Shown: positions 53,604 through 62,286 of the stretch, piece after piece
How positions within the stretch are numbered: the first letter of the stretch is position 1
Layout: each line of letters starts with the position of its first letter
NCBI RefSeq assembly: GCF_943733665.1
Contig: NZ_OX030782.1
Location: 1 to 64,000, forward strand
DNA: 64,000 bases
Source of the DNA: Aquimarina sp. Aq107
Lineage (GTDB): Bacteria > Bacteroidota > Bacteroidia > Flavobacteriales > Flavobacteriaceae
Reading direction: 5' to 3'
The notes under the pieces: generated by a model
What the model was told of the DNA's origin: nothing
Databases searched by the model: none
Seen by the model: only the letters and a program-made list of their open reading frames with translations
Made by a program: the position numbers and the translations under genes

Positions 53604-55205
53604 ATGGTACAGCAAAAACACATAGTTAATAAACAGGTTTTAGAAATACATGTACCGAAACATTCGGATACATCCAAGATACAGCATGAATTGAGTTCGT
53701 TGTGTAGAAATCAATTGACGACTGTGCTGGATCGTGTGCTTAGCCAAGCGAATGTATCAGAATCATCACTTCAGATTGATCGACTAACATTAGATTTAGG
53801 GAATGTGTCTTTGCAAAATTTTGAAACCGCTTTTATCGAAAAATTACAGGAAGAACTCACAGCATATCAACGAGCAGATGTAGTTTTAGAGAAACCAAAA
53901 AGTGATAACACTCATGAAGAAACACCACTAAGAGCTATCATTTATTATCTAAAGACAGGCGTATTACCTTGGTGGTCAAAACAAGGAAACAAAAATGATT
54001 TTCAGGAGCAATTAGCACTATTATTAGAACAACCAAGTAGCACATTTATTAGATTGTTAAAAGAGTTACCATGGAATCCTACCTACTTAAACCGCTTTGT
54101 ATATGCAAGTGCAGAAGATCAATTATTAGCTTCTTTTAGGCTTGTTACTGACCTTTCATCTGCTCAGATCCTAAAGACTAAAAACAGTATTCTCAATAGC
54201 ATTCAGAAGAGATATACTTTAGAAAGGGAGAAAGCAATCAATAGTTTTTGGAAAACAGTTTTTCTAAAATATACCATTGCTAATAGAGATTCAGTATTCA
54301 CAAAAGAATGTACAAAAGAGGTACTTCTAGATCTGGGGATTGATGAGAAAGAAGAACTTATAGCAGATAATAGTCGGTATGCTTATCAGATCAAAAGATT
54401 AGTGGATTCCTGTATTGCCTTGTATGCACAAAATGCAATAGGAAAGGAATTTTTTAAGCAAGTATCATCTTTGGTAAATCATCCTTTTTTTGATCAGCTA
54501 CCTCCAAAGATGTTGAAAGAGACGAAATCATTACTTACCGATGTAAGCAATACTTCTAAGGAAACTATAGAAGAACTAGATGTCAATAATTTGTTGACGC
54601 CTTTAGCATTGCATTTACAAGGATTACAAAAGGAATTGAAGCATTTAGGATCAAAGCCAAAATCTATCATAACAGAACAATTGTCTTCACCATTTGATGA
54701 TACGGATTTTATATCCATACAAAATGCAGGATTGGTATTGTTCTGGCCATTTTTAGAACGCTTTTTTGAGAATATAGGAGTTATGAAGGATAAGAATTTT
54801 GTGGATGAAGTAGCTCGCAACAAAGCAATTTGTGTAGTACAGTATTTATGTGATACCAAAGAAGAGGAATTGTTTGAAGGTGCCTTACCACTGAATAAAC
54901 TATTGTGTGGTTTGGATATGGATGCCGTTGTATCCCCAATCGAATTGTCAGCCGAAGAAAAAGAAATAGCCGAAGGTCTGGTAACTGCTGTGATAGCAAA
55001 AGGTCCTAAATGGAAAAACCTATCTCCTGATGGATTTAGAGCTTCTTATTTGTGCAGGCAAGGTTCCCTAAGAACTAGAGATGGACATTGGTTATTGCAA
55101 GTAAAAAGAGAAACGCATGATATTACTTTAGAAAAATTACCATGGGGATTTCATACCGTAAAATTACCATGGATGAAAGATATTCTTGTAGTAGAGTGGT
55201 TGTAA
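53604..55205 (+). CDS. eCIS tape measure protein (Afp14-like)
   Basis: A 533-residue protein. The start (QKHIVNKQVLEIHVPKHSDTSKIQHELS, then LQIDRLTLDLGNVSLQNFETAF) matches the N terminus of the CIS tape-measure family, and AIIYYLKTGVLPWWSKQGNKNDF is another family segment. The C terminus has QNAGLVLFWPFLERFFENIGVM, FEGALPLNKLLCGLDMDAVV and LPWMKDILVVEWL. Its length sets the tube length, and it may bind cargo before release. The gene order, after the baseplate and before the ATPase, is the standard one. Confidence 0.88.
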   Translation: MVQQKHIVNKQVLEIHVPKHSDTSKIQHELSSLCRNQLTTVLDRVLSQANVSESSLQIDRLTLDLGNVSLQNFETAFIEKLQEELTAYQRADVVLEKPKSDNTHEETPLRAIIYYLKTGVLPWWSKQGNKNDFQEQLALLLEQPSSTFIRLLKELPWNPTYLNRFVYASAEDQLLASFRLVTDLSSAQILKTKNSILNSIQKRYTLEREKAINSFWKTVFLKYTIANRDSVFTKECTKEVLLDLGIDEKEELIADNSRYAYQIKRLVDSCIALYAQNAIGKEFFKQVSSLVNHPFFDQLPPKMLKETKSLLTDVSNTSKETIEELDVNNLLTPLALHLQGLQKELKHLGSKPKSIITEQLSSPFDDTDFISIQNAGLVLFWPFLERFFENIGVMKDKNFVDEVARNKAICVVQYLCDTKEEELFEGALPLNKLLCGLDMDAVVSPIELSAEEKEIAEGLVTAVIAKGPKWKNLSPDGFRASYLCRQGSLRTRDGHWLLQVKRETHDITLEKLPWGFHTVKLPWMKDILVVEWL

Positions 55206-55280
55206 GTTGAGTATTGCAGGGTTTTTTAAATAATAGAAAAATATAGAAAGTAGAAATGTGAAATACAAAAACGAGGGCTG

Positions 55281-55314
55281 AGGTTCTCGAAGTCCGATTT
55301 ACAAAGAAGAACCT
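55281..55314. repeat. Inverted repeat between tape measure and ATPase genes
   Basis: AGGTTCT (55281-55287) and AGAACCT (55308-55314) with a 20-nt loop that begins CGAAGTCC. It resembles other GGTTCTCGA-type dispersed elements, one of which recurs near 56741-56795. It is a probable REP-like element. Confidence 0.5.
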
Positions 55315-55339
55315 TAGTACAGTATAAAGAAATAAGAAT

Positions 55340-56737
55340 ATGGAAAAATCAACAATCATAAAAACAAAAAATCATAATAAAACTATTACTAATGTAAATA
55401 GTAGTAATGCCGAAGTTTTGCAAGCCGAACTTGCATGGTTAAGTCTGGTATTACGAACCCGCTTAGAACTACATTTCGAGCAGGAAACACTGTACGAATC
55501 TATCGAAGAATTAACGCCTCCAGATATAAAGGGTAAGGAAGGAAGTTATACCAACTTTATTCAAGAACACAAACTCAACTTTGCAGAAAGACTACTATTA
55601 ATTCTAGCATTAGTACCACATCTAAAACCTGAAGTATTAGATATTTTACTCACTAAAAACAAGGATTATGACAGGCGGTATAGTGAATTTGGCGGAGTAT
55701 TGTTAGAAGGACATTTAGGATTAATACCAACGGCAGAAACAGCGATGTTTTTATTATCAGGAGATGATCTCCAAAAACGATTAGCATATCATGGACTAGT
55801 TACTCAGTATTTTATAGGTATACGACAAGGAATGATCAGTACGACACCGACTAAAGGGAACAGTCCTTTATTGAGCAGTATATGGATGGTATCTAATGAA
55901 TATGTAGCCTCTATACTAACAGGAATACCCTATCAAGCAATATATAGCCCTGATTTCCCTGCACAACAATTGCATACTAAGCTATCTTGGCAAGATCTTA
56001 TCGTCTCTAGATCTACAGCACGTAGCTTGCAGGAAATCAGGGATTGGGTTACTCACGGACAAACAGTTTTAGAAGCTTTAGAACTTGGCAAACGATTAAA
56101 ACCTGGCTACAAAAGTTTGTTTTATGGGCCACCAGGAACTGGTAAAAGTATGGCTGCTGCTTTATTGGGAAAGAGTACTGGTAAACAGGTATATAAAATA
56201 GATCTGAGTATGACGGTTTCTAAATACATAGGAGAAACTGAAAAAAATCTGGCAAAAGTATTTGATCAGGCACAACAACACGATTGGATCTTGTTTTTTG
56301 ATGAAGCTGATTCATTATTCGGGCAGCGTACACAGGTGAGCAGTGCTAATGATCGATACGGAAATCAGGAAATTGGGTATTTACTACAACGTATAGAGGA
56401 TTTTCCTGGAGTAGTAATCCTAGCAAGTAATTTGAAAGATAATATAGATGAGGCATTTACTAGAAGATTCCAATCCATGATTGAATTTACAATGCCAGGA
56501 GCAGACGAACGCTATCAATTATGGCAACAATCTTTTGCAGACAAATTACCATTAGATGCCAGTGCAGATCTATGGAAAATTGCAGAACACTATGATATTT
56601 CTGGTGGATTGATGATGAACGTGATACGTAAATGTACACTGCAAGCAGTAACCCATGAAAAAGCAACTATCTCTCAACAGAACTTAGAAACGGCCATAAA
56701 GCAGGAGTTACAGAAAGAGGGAGTGATTATAAGTTAA
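55340..56737 (+). CDS. eCIS AAA+ ATPase (Afp15-like)
   Basis: A 465-residue ATPase. The N-terminal half (about 1-240) is a helical family-specific domain; the AAA+ module has Walker A GPPGTGKS (about 258-265), Walker B ILFFDEADSLFG (about 322-333), and a sensor-type VVILASNLKDNIDEAFTRRF with arginine fingers. Pvc15/Afp15 ATPases are needed for assembly and cargo loading. It is the last core gene before the cargo genes. Confidence 0.93.
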   Translation: MEKSTIIKTKNHNKTITNVNSSNAEVLQAELAWLSLVLRTRLELHFEQETLYESIEELTPPDIKGKEGSYTNFIQEHKLNFAERLLLILALVPHLKPEVLDILLTKNKDYDRRYSEFGGVLLEGHLGLIPTAETAMFLLSGDDLQKRLAYHGLVTQYFIGIRQGMISTTPTKGNSPLLSSIWMVSNEYVASILTGIPYQAIYSPDFPAQQLHTKLSWQDLIVSRSTARSLQEIRDWVTHGQTVLEALELGKRLKPGYKSLFYGPPGTGKSMAAALLGKSTGKQVYKIDLSMTVSKYIGETEKNLAKVFDQAQQHDWILFFDEADSLFGQRTQVSSANDRYGNQEIGYLLQRIEDFPGVVILASNLKDNIDEAFTRRFQSMIEFTMPGADERYQLWQQSFADKLPLDASADLWKIAEHYDISGGLMMNVIRKCTLQAVTHEKATISQQNLETAIKQELQKEGVIIS

Positions 56738-56740
56738 AAA

Positions 56741-56852
56741 ACGTCAGTTCGAGTGATCACCTGAAGTGCAATGGAAGGTGATTGTATCGAGAACCTTTTA
56801 AGGTACAAAGTAAAAGTATTTAGATAGTCACACTAAGCTTGTCGAAGTGTTG
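56741..56852. repeat. REP-like repeats after the ATPase gene
   Basis: Two elements. The first (56741-56795) contains ATCACCT (56756-56762) pairing with AGGTGAT (56776-56782) between TCGA ends. The second (about 56827-56852), CACACTAAGCTTGTCGAAGTG, matches the widespread flavobacterial CTTCGACAAGCTTAG-type element as I recall it. Both lie directly downstream of the ATPase gene. Confidence 0.6.
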
Positions 56853-56983
56853 TCCAAGTAATAGAGAAGAGTTCAATATAAATACGATTATAAATTTTAA
56901 TGAAAGGATCAAAACATCCATCCTTTTTCTTGCACTAAAGCTCGCCTATCACTAATGTGATATCGTCTTCAAAGGAAGGGAGT

Positions 56984-57017
56984 AAAGTCCCTCTTTTGAA
57001 GAGGGATTTAGGGAGAT
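56984..57017. repeat. REP-like hairpin upstream of the first cargo gene
   Basis: CCCTCTT (56989-56995), loop TTG, AAGAGGG (56999-57005), followed by ATTTAGGGAGAT. It resembles the CCTCTTTTGAAGAGGGA-type dispersed repeat seen in flavobacteria. It completes the 331-nt gap in which I see no gene. Confidence 0.6.
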
Positions 57018-57068
57018 GTTAGTAGTAAAATGCAATGAGTATAAGAATAATAGTTAACACAAAAAACT

Positions 57069-58904
57069 ATGAAAACACAAACAGATAAAACTCAAGAACC
57101 GCAGCACTCGATTACCCCGAGAGTTGTTAGTGAATCTAGCAACGGAGGTACGGCACAATTAAAAGATAACCGTACCTCTTCTTTGAGTCAAAGAAAATTA
57201 CGATCTGGAATGGATAGTATGGATAATAGTAACAATCCGATCCAACGAAAAAATAAGACCGGTTTACCCGATAACCTAAAATCTGGTATAGAAAACTTAT
57301 CAGGATATAGTATGGATGATGTAAAAGTACACTATAACTCCAGCAAACCAGCCCAATTACAGGCACACGCTTATGCCCAAGGAACAGATATCCATCTCGC
57401 ACCGGGGCAAGAAAAACATCTACCTCATGAGGCTTGGCATGTAGTACAACAGAAACAAGGTCGGGTACAACCAACCCGGCAGTTAAAAAGCAAAGTAAAT
57501 ATTAATGATGATGCTGGGTTAGAAAAAGAGGCAGATATCATGGGGAATAAAGCCCTAAGAACAGTTTCCTTTGGTCTACAAGGGCAAACTGTCGATGAGT
57601 ATAACACACATTCAAATGTTGCGCAATTGAAGAAAAAAAGTGAAAATGCAAAAGTTGGAATTGAGATAGAAACCACCTTGCCAGTTAGGAAAAATAATGA
57701 AGTAACTGAAGCTAATTATGTTTGGAGTAAAATTATTAAGATTATTTCAGAAAGAAATTATCCTGTTGAAGAGAGAGAAGTTATCCGAAGAGTCATAAAA
57801 CCTAAATACGAAGATGAACTTTGGAACTTAATCTCTACTTACCGTATAAATAAATCTTTGGATACGAATCAAGAAAAAAGACTTTCAAAATTTGCAACTA
57901 AAGCTTCAAAAAAACTTAGCGAAAAATTCGATCCTGGTTATAAAAAAGTTGTTCATAAAGGTAATGGGTGGGAGGCAATGGTTGATCATGTTCACAAGGT
58001 AAGAAATGCTGCTGGTGGCGGAGAGCTAATGACTGATTCTGCCGTGGAGATTGTTACAAAACCAGTTTCTAAAAGGAAAGATGCAAAGAATATAATTACT
58101 AATATACAAAGTTGGTTGGGAACCGTTATTACAGCAATTGGAAGAGAAAACTCGTACGTAGAAGATGATTATCGATATGAAATTCCAGAAAGCCTTCGAA
58201 ATACATTATTACCAAATGGTCAATTACTCGGAAATATCCAGGTTAATGTAGGTATGAATTTAGAAGACGTACAAAGTGTTTTTAAAGATTACGCAGATGA
58301 GTGGGATGATACTGTATTAAAAGGACGTAAGGACAAATATATACAAGAAGATAATTTGTGGAATACATTCGTCAGTAAGTATAATGTTTTTTCAGTGAAC
58401 GGAATGGCAGAAGAAGATAAACCATATTTACGAAGTATTGTTTTTCAATATATGTATTTAGCACTTCGCCAGGAAAACTCTATGAAAGGATCTAAACACC
58501 CTAAGAATAACTATCCAATTCTTCCTAAAACTACAATTAATACACAAGTAGCTGTAAGTTCATGGGATAATAAGAATTTGTGGGCTGGAAATAATATTTT
58601 TAGGCGCCATATAGCTGATTCTTTGGAGCTAGCGCTACGAGAACATAAATTGTTTAAAAGAATGAATACTTTTAGAAAACAGGTGTATGACGGAATATTA
58701 AATAATGCAGAACCAGGAGAAATACCAGATACGTATTATTTAGAAGAACATTCAGGATTACAAACAAAGAAAGATCAATATGCAGGTGTCTTTGAAATTA
58801 GGCATGGCCAAGATATTGAACATGTTCAGTCAGAATGGTTAAATATTTGGAATGAATATATAGATGAGCCTGTCCCTTATAACTGTTGTTTTAAAATATT
58901 TTAA
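57069..58904 (+). CDS. eCIS cargo protein: DUF4157 targeting domain plus amidoligase-like domain
   Basis: A 611-residue protein. Residues 1-70 are polar and low in order. Residues about 72-140 are a DUF4157 eCIS core domain (LKSGIENLSGYSMDDVKVHY, ...IHLAPGQEKHLPHEAWHVVQQ), with H120-E-A-W-H124; this domain marks proteins loaded into the tube. From about 195 a separate domain starts with G197-I-E-I-E201, followed by a D323...V-E327-I-V-T-K-P segment, Q391-V-N393-V-G and F-E576-I-R578-H near the end. That order resembles amidoligases (COOH-NH2 ligases with a glutamine-synthetase-like fold). Enzyme activity is inferred, not shown. The gene lies downstream of the ATPase within REP-rich DNA, and the C-terminal toxin part may be exchangeable. 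Confidence 0.75.
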   Translation: MKTQTDKTQEPQHSITPRVVSESSNGGTAQLKDNRTSSLSQRKLRSGMDSMDNSNNPIQRKNKTGLPDNLKSGIENLSGYSMDDVKVHYNSSKPAQLQAHAYAQGTDIHLAPGQEKHLPHEAWHVVQQKQGRVQPTRQLKSKVNINDDAGLEKEADIMGNKALRTVSFGLQGQTVDEYNTHSNVAQLKKKSENAKVGIEIETTLPVRKNNEVTEANYVWSKIIKIISERNYPVEEREVIRRVIKPKYEDELWNLISTYRINKSLDTNQEKRLSKFATKASKKLSEKFDPGYKKVVHKGNGWEAMVDHVHKVRNAAGGGELMTDSAVEIVTKPVSKRKDAKNIITNIQSWLGTVITAIGRENSYVEDDYRYEIPESLRNTLLPNGQLLGNIQVNVGMNLEDVQSVFKDYADEWDDTVLKGRKDKYIQEDNLWNTFVSKYNVFSVNGMAEEDKPYLRSIVFQYMYLALRQENSMKGSKHPKNNYPILPKTTINTQVAVSSWDNKNLWAGNNIFRRHIADSLELALREHKLFKRMNTFRKQVYDGILNNAEPGEIPDTYYLEEHSGLQTKKDQYAGVFEIRHGQDIEHVQSEWLNIWNEYIDEPVPYNCCFKIF

Positions 58905-58969
58905 AGATGGTCTTGACTTGTATCCATACTTATCATAATGAACAATTTAATAAATAAGCTTTAAAAACC

Positions 58970-61135
58970 GTGAAAGCATCAATAGAGCATACCAAAGAAT
59001 TAAAAGCCGCGACTATTCAAAATATACAACAAGAACCTAGTTCTAGTGGTGAGTCTACTATTGTTGACAACCGACCTGCTATTGCTGTACAACGCAAACT
59101 AAAATCCGTAATAAGTAGTTCTCAAAAAATAACAACACCTATTCAGCGAAAACCAACAGGTTCCTCACGCTTTCAAAAAATAACTTTGCAAATGGGTCGA
59201 CAATATGGCGTGGATACTTCCTCTTTAAAAGCTACTCATAATTCTCCTTTTCCAGGAACACTAAATGCTGAGGCAACTATACAGGGCAAGAACATTCATT
59301 TTGCTCAAGGAAAGGATACTACAGAGAATATGAAACACGAAGTAGCACACGCAATTGATAATACATTGCACGGTACGCCAAAGGGAGATACAATAGTAAA
59401 TGGTCATAAGATAGATACTACTAGAGAGAAAACTGTAGACCGTATGATCAGTACCAATGTTAGTATACAACGAAAAGATAGTAAGAATGTACTACCAAAT
59501 AGTTTTGTTATTCAACGTAGAGTGGTGAATAATGATACCGAAAAAAATAAAGAAGCCGCAGAAAACCCAGATACTTATGTAAATGAAAATGCCGAAAATA
59601 ATTGGTTTAAAGTTCTAGAGCAATTTCAGAACGGAACCCTAAAACATTATAAGGGATCCGCATTATATGAAATTAGCGGGTCACCGGAAGGATTAAAAAG
59701 CTATAGTAGAAATTCATTTTTATACTACTATGGGATGAACGTACTATTGATGTATCGAAAAATGATTACCGAACAATTGTTACAAGATGCCATAGAACCA
59801 GTTAAAGATTGGGAAAAAGGACAACGACAAAAGAACTTTTATAATATTCACGGACAGGACAACAGACTTAATAGAAAATGGGAGGTCGATGAGCCTATCA
59901 AACCTTTAAAAGGAAATGTGCCTGGAAGTATGAATCCTACCTCAGATATTGATGTGAACCTGAGTGGTGATGGTACTGAGTTTGCTGTGTACTGGCTTAA
60001 TCGTGAGTTTAAAGAAAAATATGGAAACGGTAGAGAATCAGGCGTAGTTTATGATATTAATTTTTATGCTCAGGACTTTGTCCCTAAAAAGGTTTTTGGA
60101 TTAAAAGGGAGAGGAGAACTAGATAAAACTGGTAACGAAAAATATTATCAGAATGATAACTGGAGAACATATCAAATCGAAGATGAAGCAGTAAAAAATG
60201 AAGATGAAGAAGAACAAGAAATAGCCTCTTTACTCATGATGCGGGTAAACATGAATCAAGCTGATTGGACAGATTATACAAATCAATTGAATCCACTTAA
60301 CCAAAACAATCGATTAATATCACAACGTGTTTTACAGGAAGTTGAAAGAAAGTATACAGAGCGAAACCAGCTTTTGAATGCAAATGGTAATGCCCCTACA
60401 AATTTGTCCCCGGATTTAGCAAAAATAGCTCCAGAGAATCGAATATATGAGAAGATTTTGCTTAAAAAAGTCATTGAAGCTAGAATGGAATATCAAATAG
60501 TAAAATGGAAGCTTAAGAACAATCCAAATGATCAAGACCTAAAAAATAGAACCGATCGAGCGTATAAAAATCTTAAAAAAGCAAAATCAGAAGCCTTAGC
60601 TTATGCAAATGAAGCATATTATACCCAGGGAGCGGTGATTGGAGTCGTGGTAAATAAGCAAATGCTTGATAATATGTATAAAGATGATAGATCTACAAAG
60701 TATTTGAAATTAAAGCTTACTCCTGCCGAATATTATCATGGATTTACGGAGCAAATAGGTTTTGCATTTCATAGCTTAAATGCTGTAGAAAATATGGATG
60801 ATTTAATACCAATGGGAAAATATGTGCATAGAGCGTATAACTTGTTCAAGCATTATTGTTTGGTTACAGATAAAAATTATACAAGATATTTCTCCGAAAA
60901 AGAACGAAGAGCTGCCAGTAATTGGGAAGGAGCCAAACAGGGTAAGCATTATAATTTTGTTACACGAAGTTACGAAGATTCAAACCTAAAAAAGGATACG
61001 GAATTATGGGCTGCACTAAAAAAATATTTTGGAACCAGTATATGGTATTTAGGTGTTGATAGAATAAAAGAAGAAATCAAAAAGAAGTTATTACATCTTA
61101 AAATAGAATTTGATAAAGCACGTAGAGAGCCTTAA
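58970..61135 (+). CDS. eCIS cargo protein: DUF4157-like domain plus nucleotidyltransferase-like domain
   Basis: A 721-residue protein starting at GTG 58970. It has a polar N terminus with repeated Q-R-K (VQRKLKS, IQRKPTG, IQRKDSK), then a divergent DUF4157-type domain (about 75-145), SLKATHNSPFP, IHFAQGKDTTENMKHEVAHAID with H123-E-V-A-H127. The C-terminal region has P318-G-S-M-N-P-T-S-D326-I-D328-V, which matches the GS-x(5)-DxD signature of polymerase-beta-type nucleotidyltransferases. D362 in VVYDINFY could be the third carboxylate. This predicts transfer of a nucleotide to a host target. The far C terminus is helical and unassigned. Target and activity are unknown. Confidence 0.72.
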   Translation: MKASIEHTKELKAATIQNIQQEPSSSGESTIVDNRPAIAVQRKLKSVISSSQKITTPIQRKPTGSSRFQKITLQMGRQYGVDTSSLKATHNSPFPGTLNAEATIQGKNIHFAQGKDTTENMKHEVAHAIDNTLHGTPKGDTIVNGHKIDTTREKTVDRMISTNVSIQRKDSKNVLPNSFVIQRRVVNNDTEKNKEAAENPDTYVNENAENNWFKVLEQFQNGTLKHYKGSALYEISGSPEGLKSYSRNSFLYYYGMNVLLMYRKMITEQLLQDAIEPVKDWEKGQRQKNFYNIHGQDNRLNRKWEVDEPIKPLKGNVPGSMNPTSDIDVNLSGDGTEFAVYWLNREFKEKYGNGRESGVVYDINFYAQDFVPKKVFGLKGRGELDKTGNEKYYQNDNWRTYQIEDEAVKNEDEEEQEIASLLMMRVNMNQADWTDYTNQLNPLNQNNRLISQRVLQEVERKYTERNQLLNANGNAPTNLSPDLAKIAPENRIYEKILLKKVIEARMEYQIVKWKLKNNPNDQDLKNRTDRAYKNLKKAKSEALAYANEAYYTQGAVIGVVVNKQMLDNMYKDDRSTKYLKLKLTPAEYYHGFTEQIGFAFHSLNAVENMDDLIPMGKYVHRAYNLFKHYCLVTDKNYTRYFSEKERRAASNWEGAKQGKHYNFVTRSYEDSNLKKDTELWAALKKYFGTSIWYLGVDRIKEEIKKKLLHLKIEFDKARREP

Positions 61136-61157
61136 GAATAGAAAGGTTACTCTGCTC

Positions 61158-61178
61158 TCCGAAGTTTGCAACTTCGGA
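61158..61178. repeat. REP-like hairpin after the second cargo gene
   Basis: TCCGAAGTT-TGC-AACTTCGGA, a perfect 9-bp stem with a 3-nt loop, followed at 61232-61242 by ACCTGACAGGT, a second palindrome. Both are of the kind dispersed through flavobacterial intergenic DNA. They lie downstream of the cargo gene and may also aid termination. Confidence 0.6.
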
Positions 61179-61410
61179 ATTGAGTAAGTAAAAAGTGTAA
61201 GAAAAGGATATGTACAATACTATAAATTAAAACCTGACAGGTCTGACTAACTAATAAAGTTGCTTTGGTAAAACGGAAATTTCTTAAATCCGTATTCATA
61301 TAAATTTTCCAGTATATATCCATGTCGTAAAATTACCTTTATTTACCGTTTTTGTGATAGTTATCAGGGTTTTATGATACTACTTTTGGAGTAACAAAAA
61401 TTAGTACATT

Positions 61411-62115
61411 ATGGAAGATAAAAAATCAATGTATTCGCTTAGAAAAACAATAGGAATTCTCGGGTTAGCACTACCCATACTATTGTTAGTTTCACATCAG
61501 CAATTACTTTCTAGTATGAGTCACTATTATTATACCGCAGGAGGCGTGTTTTTTATTTTAATTCTATCTGCTTTTGGCTTGATCTTGATCAATTATGGTG
61601 GATACCCAAAACAAGAAGGAGAGCGGTTTAGCGATCGTTTTATCACCACAGTAGCAGGAATATGTATTTTGATTACAGTACTGGTTCCTACCAAATCCGA
61701 AAATCCTTTAGGTACTTTATTTTTCACGGATACTCCCTATTTGTTTGGTCATCAATCTAACAGTTTACTAGGTACAATTCATTTGCTCAGTGCAGCTTTC
61801 TTCTTCTTTTTGTTGGGATATATGAGTTTTTACAAATTTGTATTAAATCACGATGCATCAGCCTCTAGGAATAGATTGTTTAAGAGGAGTGGTATCATCG
61901 TTTGGGCTGCCGTAGGGACACTTATTATCATTTTTGCGATAGAGAAACTACTAAATATAAATATGGATGAAGTATTTCCTGCCTATACCTTTTGGTTAGA
62001 GTGGGTAGCGGTTTATGCATTTGCAGTCGCTTGGTTGGTAAAAGGAAAAATCCATCTGGATGTCGAAAAAATAATGAAGACTTTTAGTCAAGAAAAAAGT
62101 TTGGAGAAACATTAA
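61411..62115 (+). CDS. Six-TM membrane protein of unknown function
   Basis: A 234-residue protein with six hydrophobic helices, near residues 12-28, 45-66, 78-95, 120-145, 165-185 and 195-212. The loop between helices 1 and 2 has MSHYYYTAGG, which is well placed for a function but which I cannot assign. There is no signal peptide, and nothing links it to eCIS or to the cobalamin genes. It stands alone between REP-like repeats and a hairpin at 62164-62195. Confidence 0.6.
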   Translation: MEDKKSMYSLRKTIGILGLALPILLLVSHQQLLSSMSHYYYTAGGVFFILILSAFGLILINYGGYPKQEGERFSDRFITTVAGICILITVLVPTKSENPLGTLFFTDTPYLFGHQSNSLLGTIHLLSAAFFFFLLGYMSFYKFVLNHDASASRNRLFKRSGIIVWAAVGTLIIIFAIEKLLNINMDEVFPAYTFWLEWVAVYAFAVAWLVKGKIHLDVEKIMKTFSQEKSLEKH

Positions 62116-62163
62116 GATTTTGTAAGAGCTTTTCAGAAATATGAGTTTTCATGACATCAAGTG

Positions 62164-62195
62164 TTTATTACTCTCCCGTCGAAGAGAGTAATAAA
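62164..62195. terminator. Hairpin after the six-TM gene
   Basis: TTTATTACTCTC (62164-62175) and GAGAGTAATAAA (62184-62195) pair perfectly around an 8-nt loop. No T run follows on the plus strand, so it is at best a weak terminator there. Confidence 0.4.
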
Positions 62196-62254
62196 ATGTA
62201 TCAAAATGTAGTTCTAATAACTTTATCATTAACCCTATATAAACTCTATTTAAT

Positions 62255-62284
62255 TCAATATTTTTGTGCTGAGAAAAATATTGA
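62255..62284 (+). promoter_or_regulatory. Inverted repeat and -7 element before cobQ
   Basis: TCAATATTTTT (62255-62265) and AAAAATATTGA (62274-62284) form a perfect 11-bp inverted repeat around GTGCTGAG, ending 2 nt before the cobQ ATG. TATTTTTG (62259-62266) also fits the TAnnTTTG -7 element. It could be an operator or an mRNA hairpin that hides the start. No B12 riboswitch motif is seen. Confidence 0.45.
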
Positions 62285-62286
62285 AT

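Noticed and set aside
36315-56737. Contractile-tail prophage
   Set aside because: No capsid, portal, terminase, integrase or lysis genes are present, and DUF4255, DUF5908, AAA+ and DUF4157 genes are eCIS markers.
36315-56737. Type VI secretion system
   Set aside because: There is no TssJLM membrane complex, no ClpV and no TssB/TssC split sheath; the sheath is one phage-like protein.
57426-57440. HEAWH in the first cargo protein (and HEVAH at 59336-59350) as an active metalloprotease toxin
   Set aside because: HExxH-like residues are part of the DUF4157 targeting domain itself. I see no reason to call the cargo a protease on this basis.
58884-58904. CaaX-like prenylation end of the first cargo protein (CCFKIF)
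   Set aside because: The cysteines are five and six residues from the end, not four, so it is not a CaaX box.
62116-62286. Cobalamin riboswitch before cobQ
   Set aside because: The 171-nt gap has no B12-box-like sequence and is too short for the full element together with the hairpins seen.
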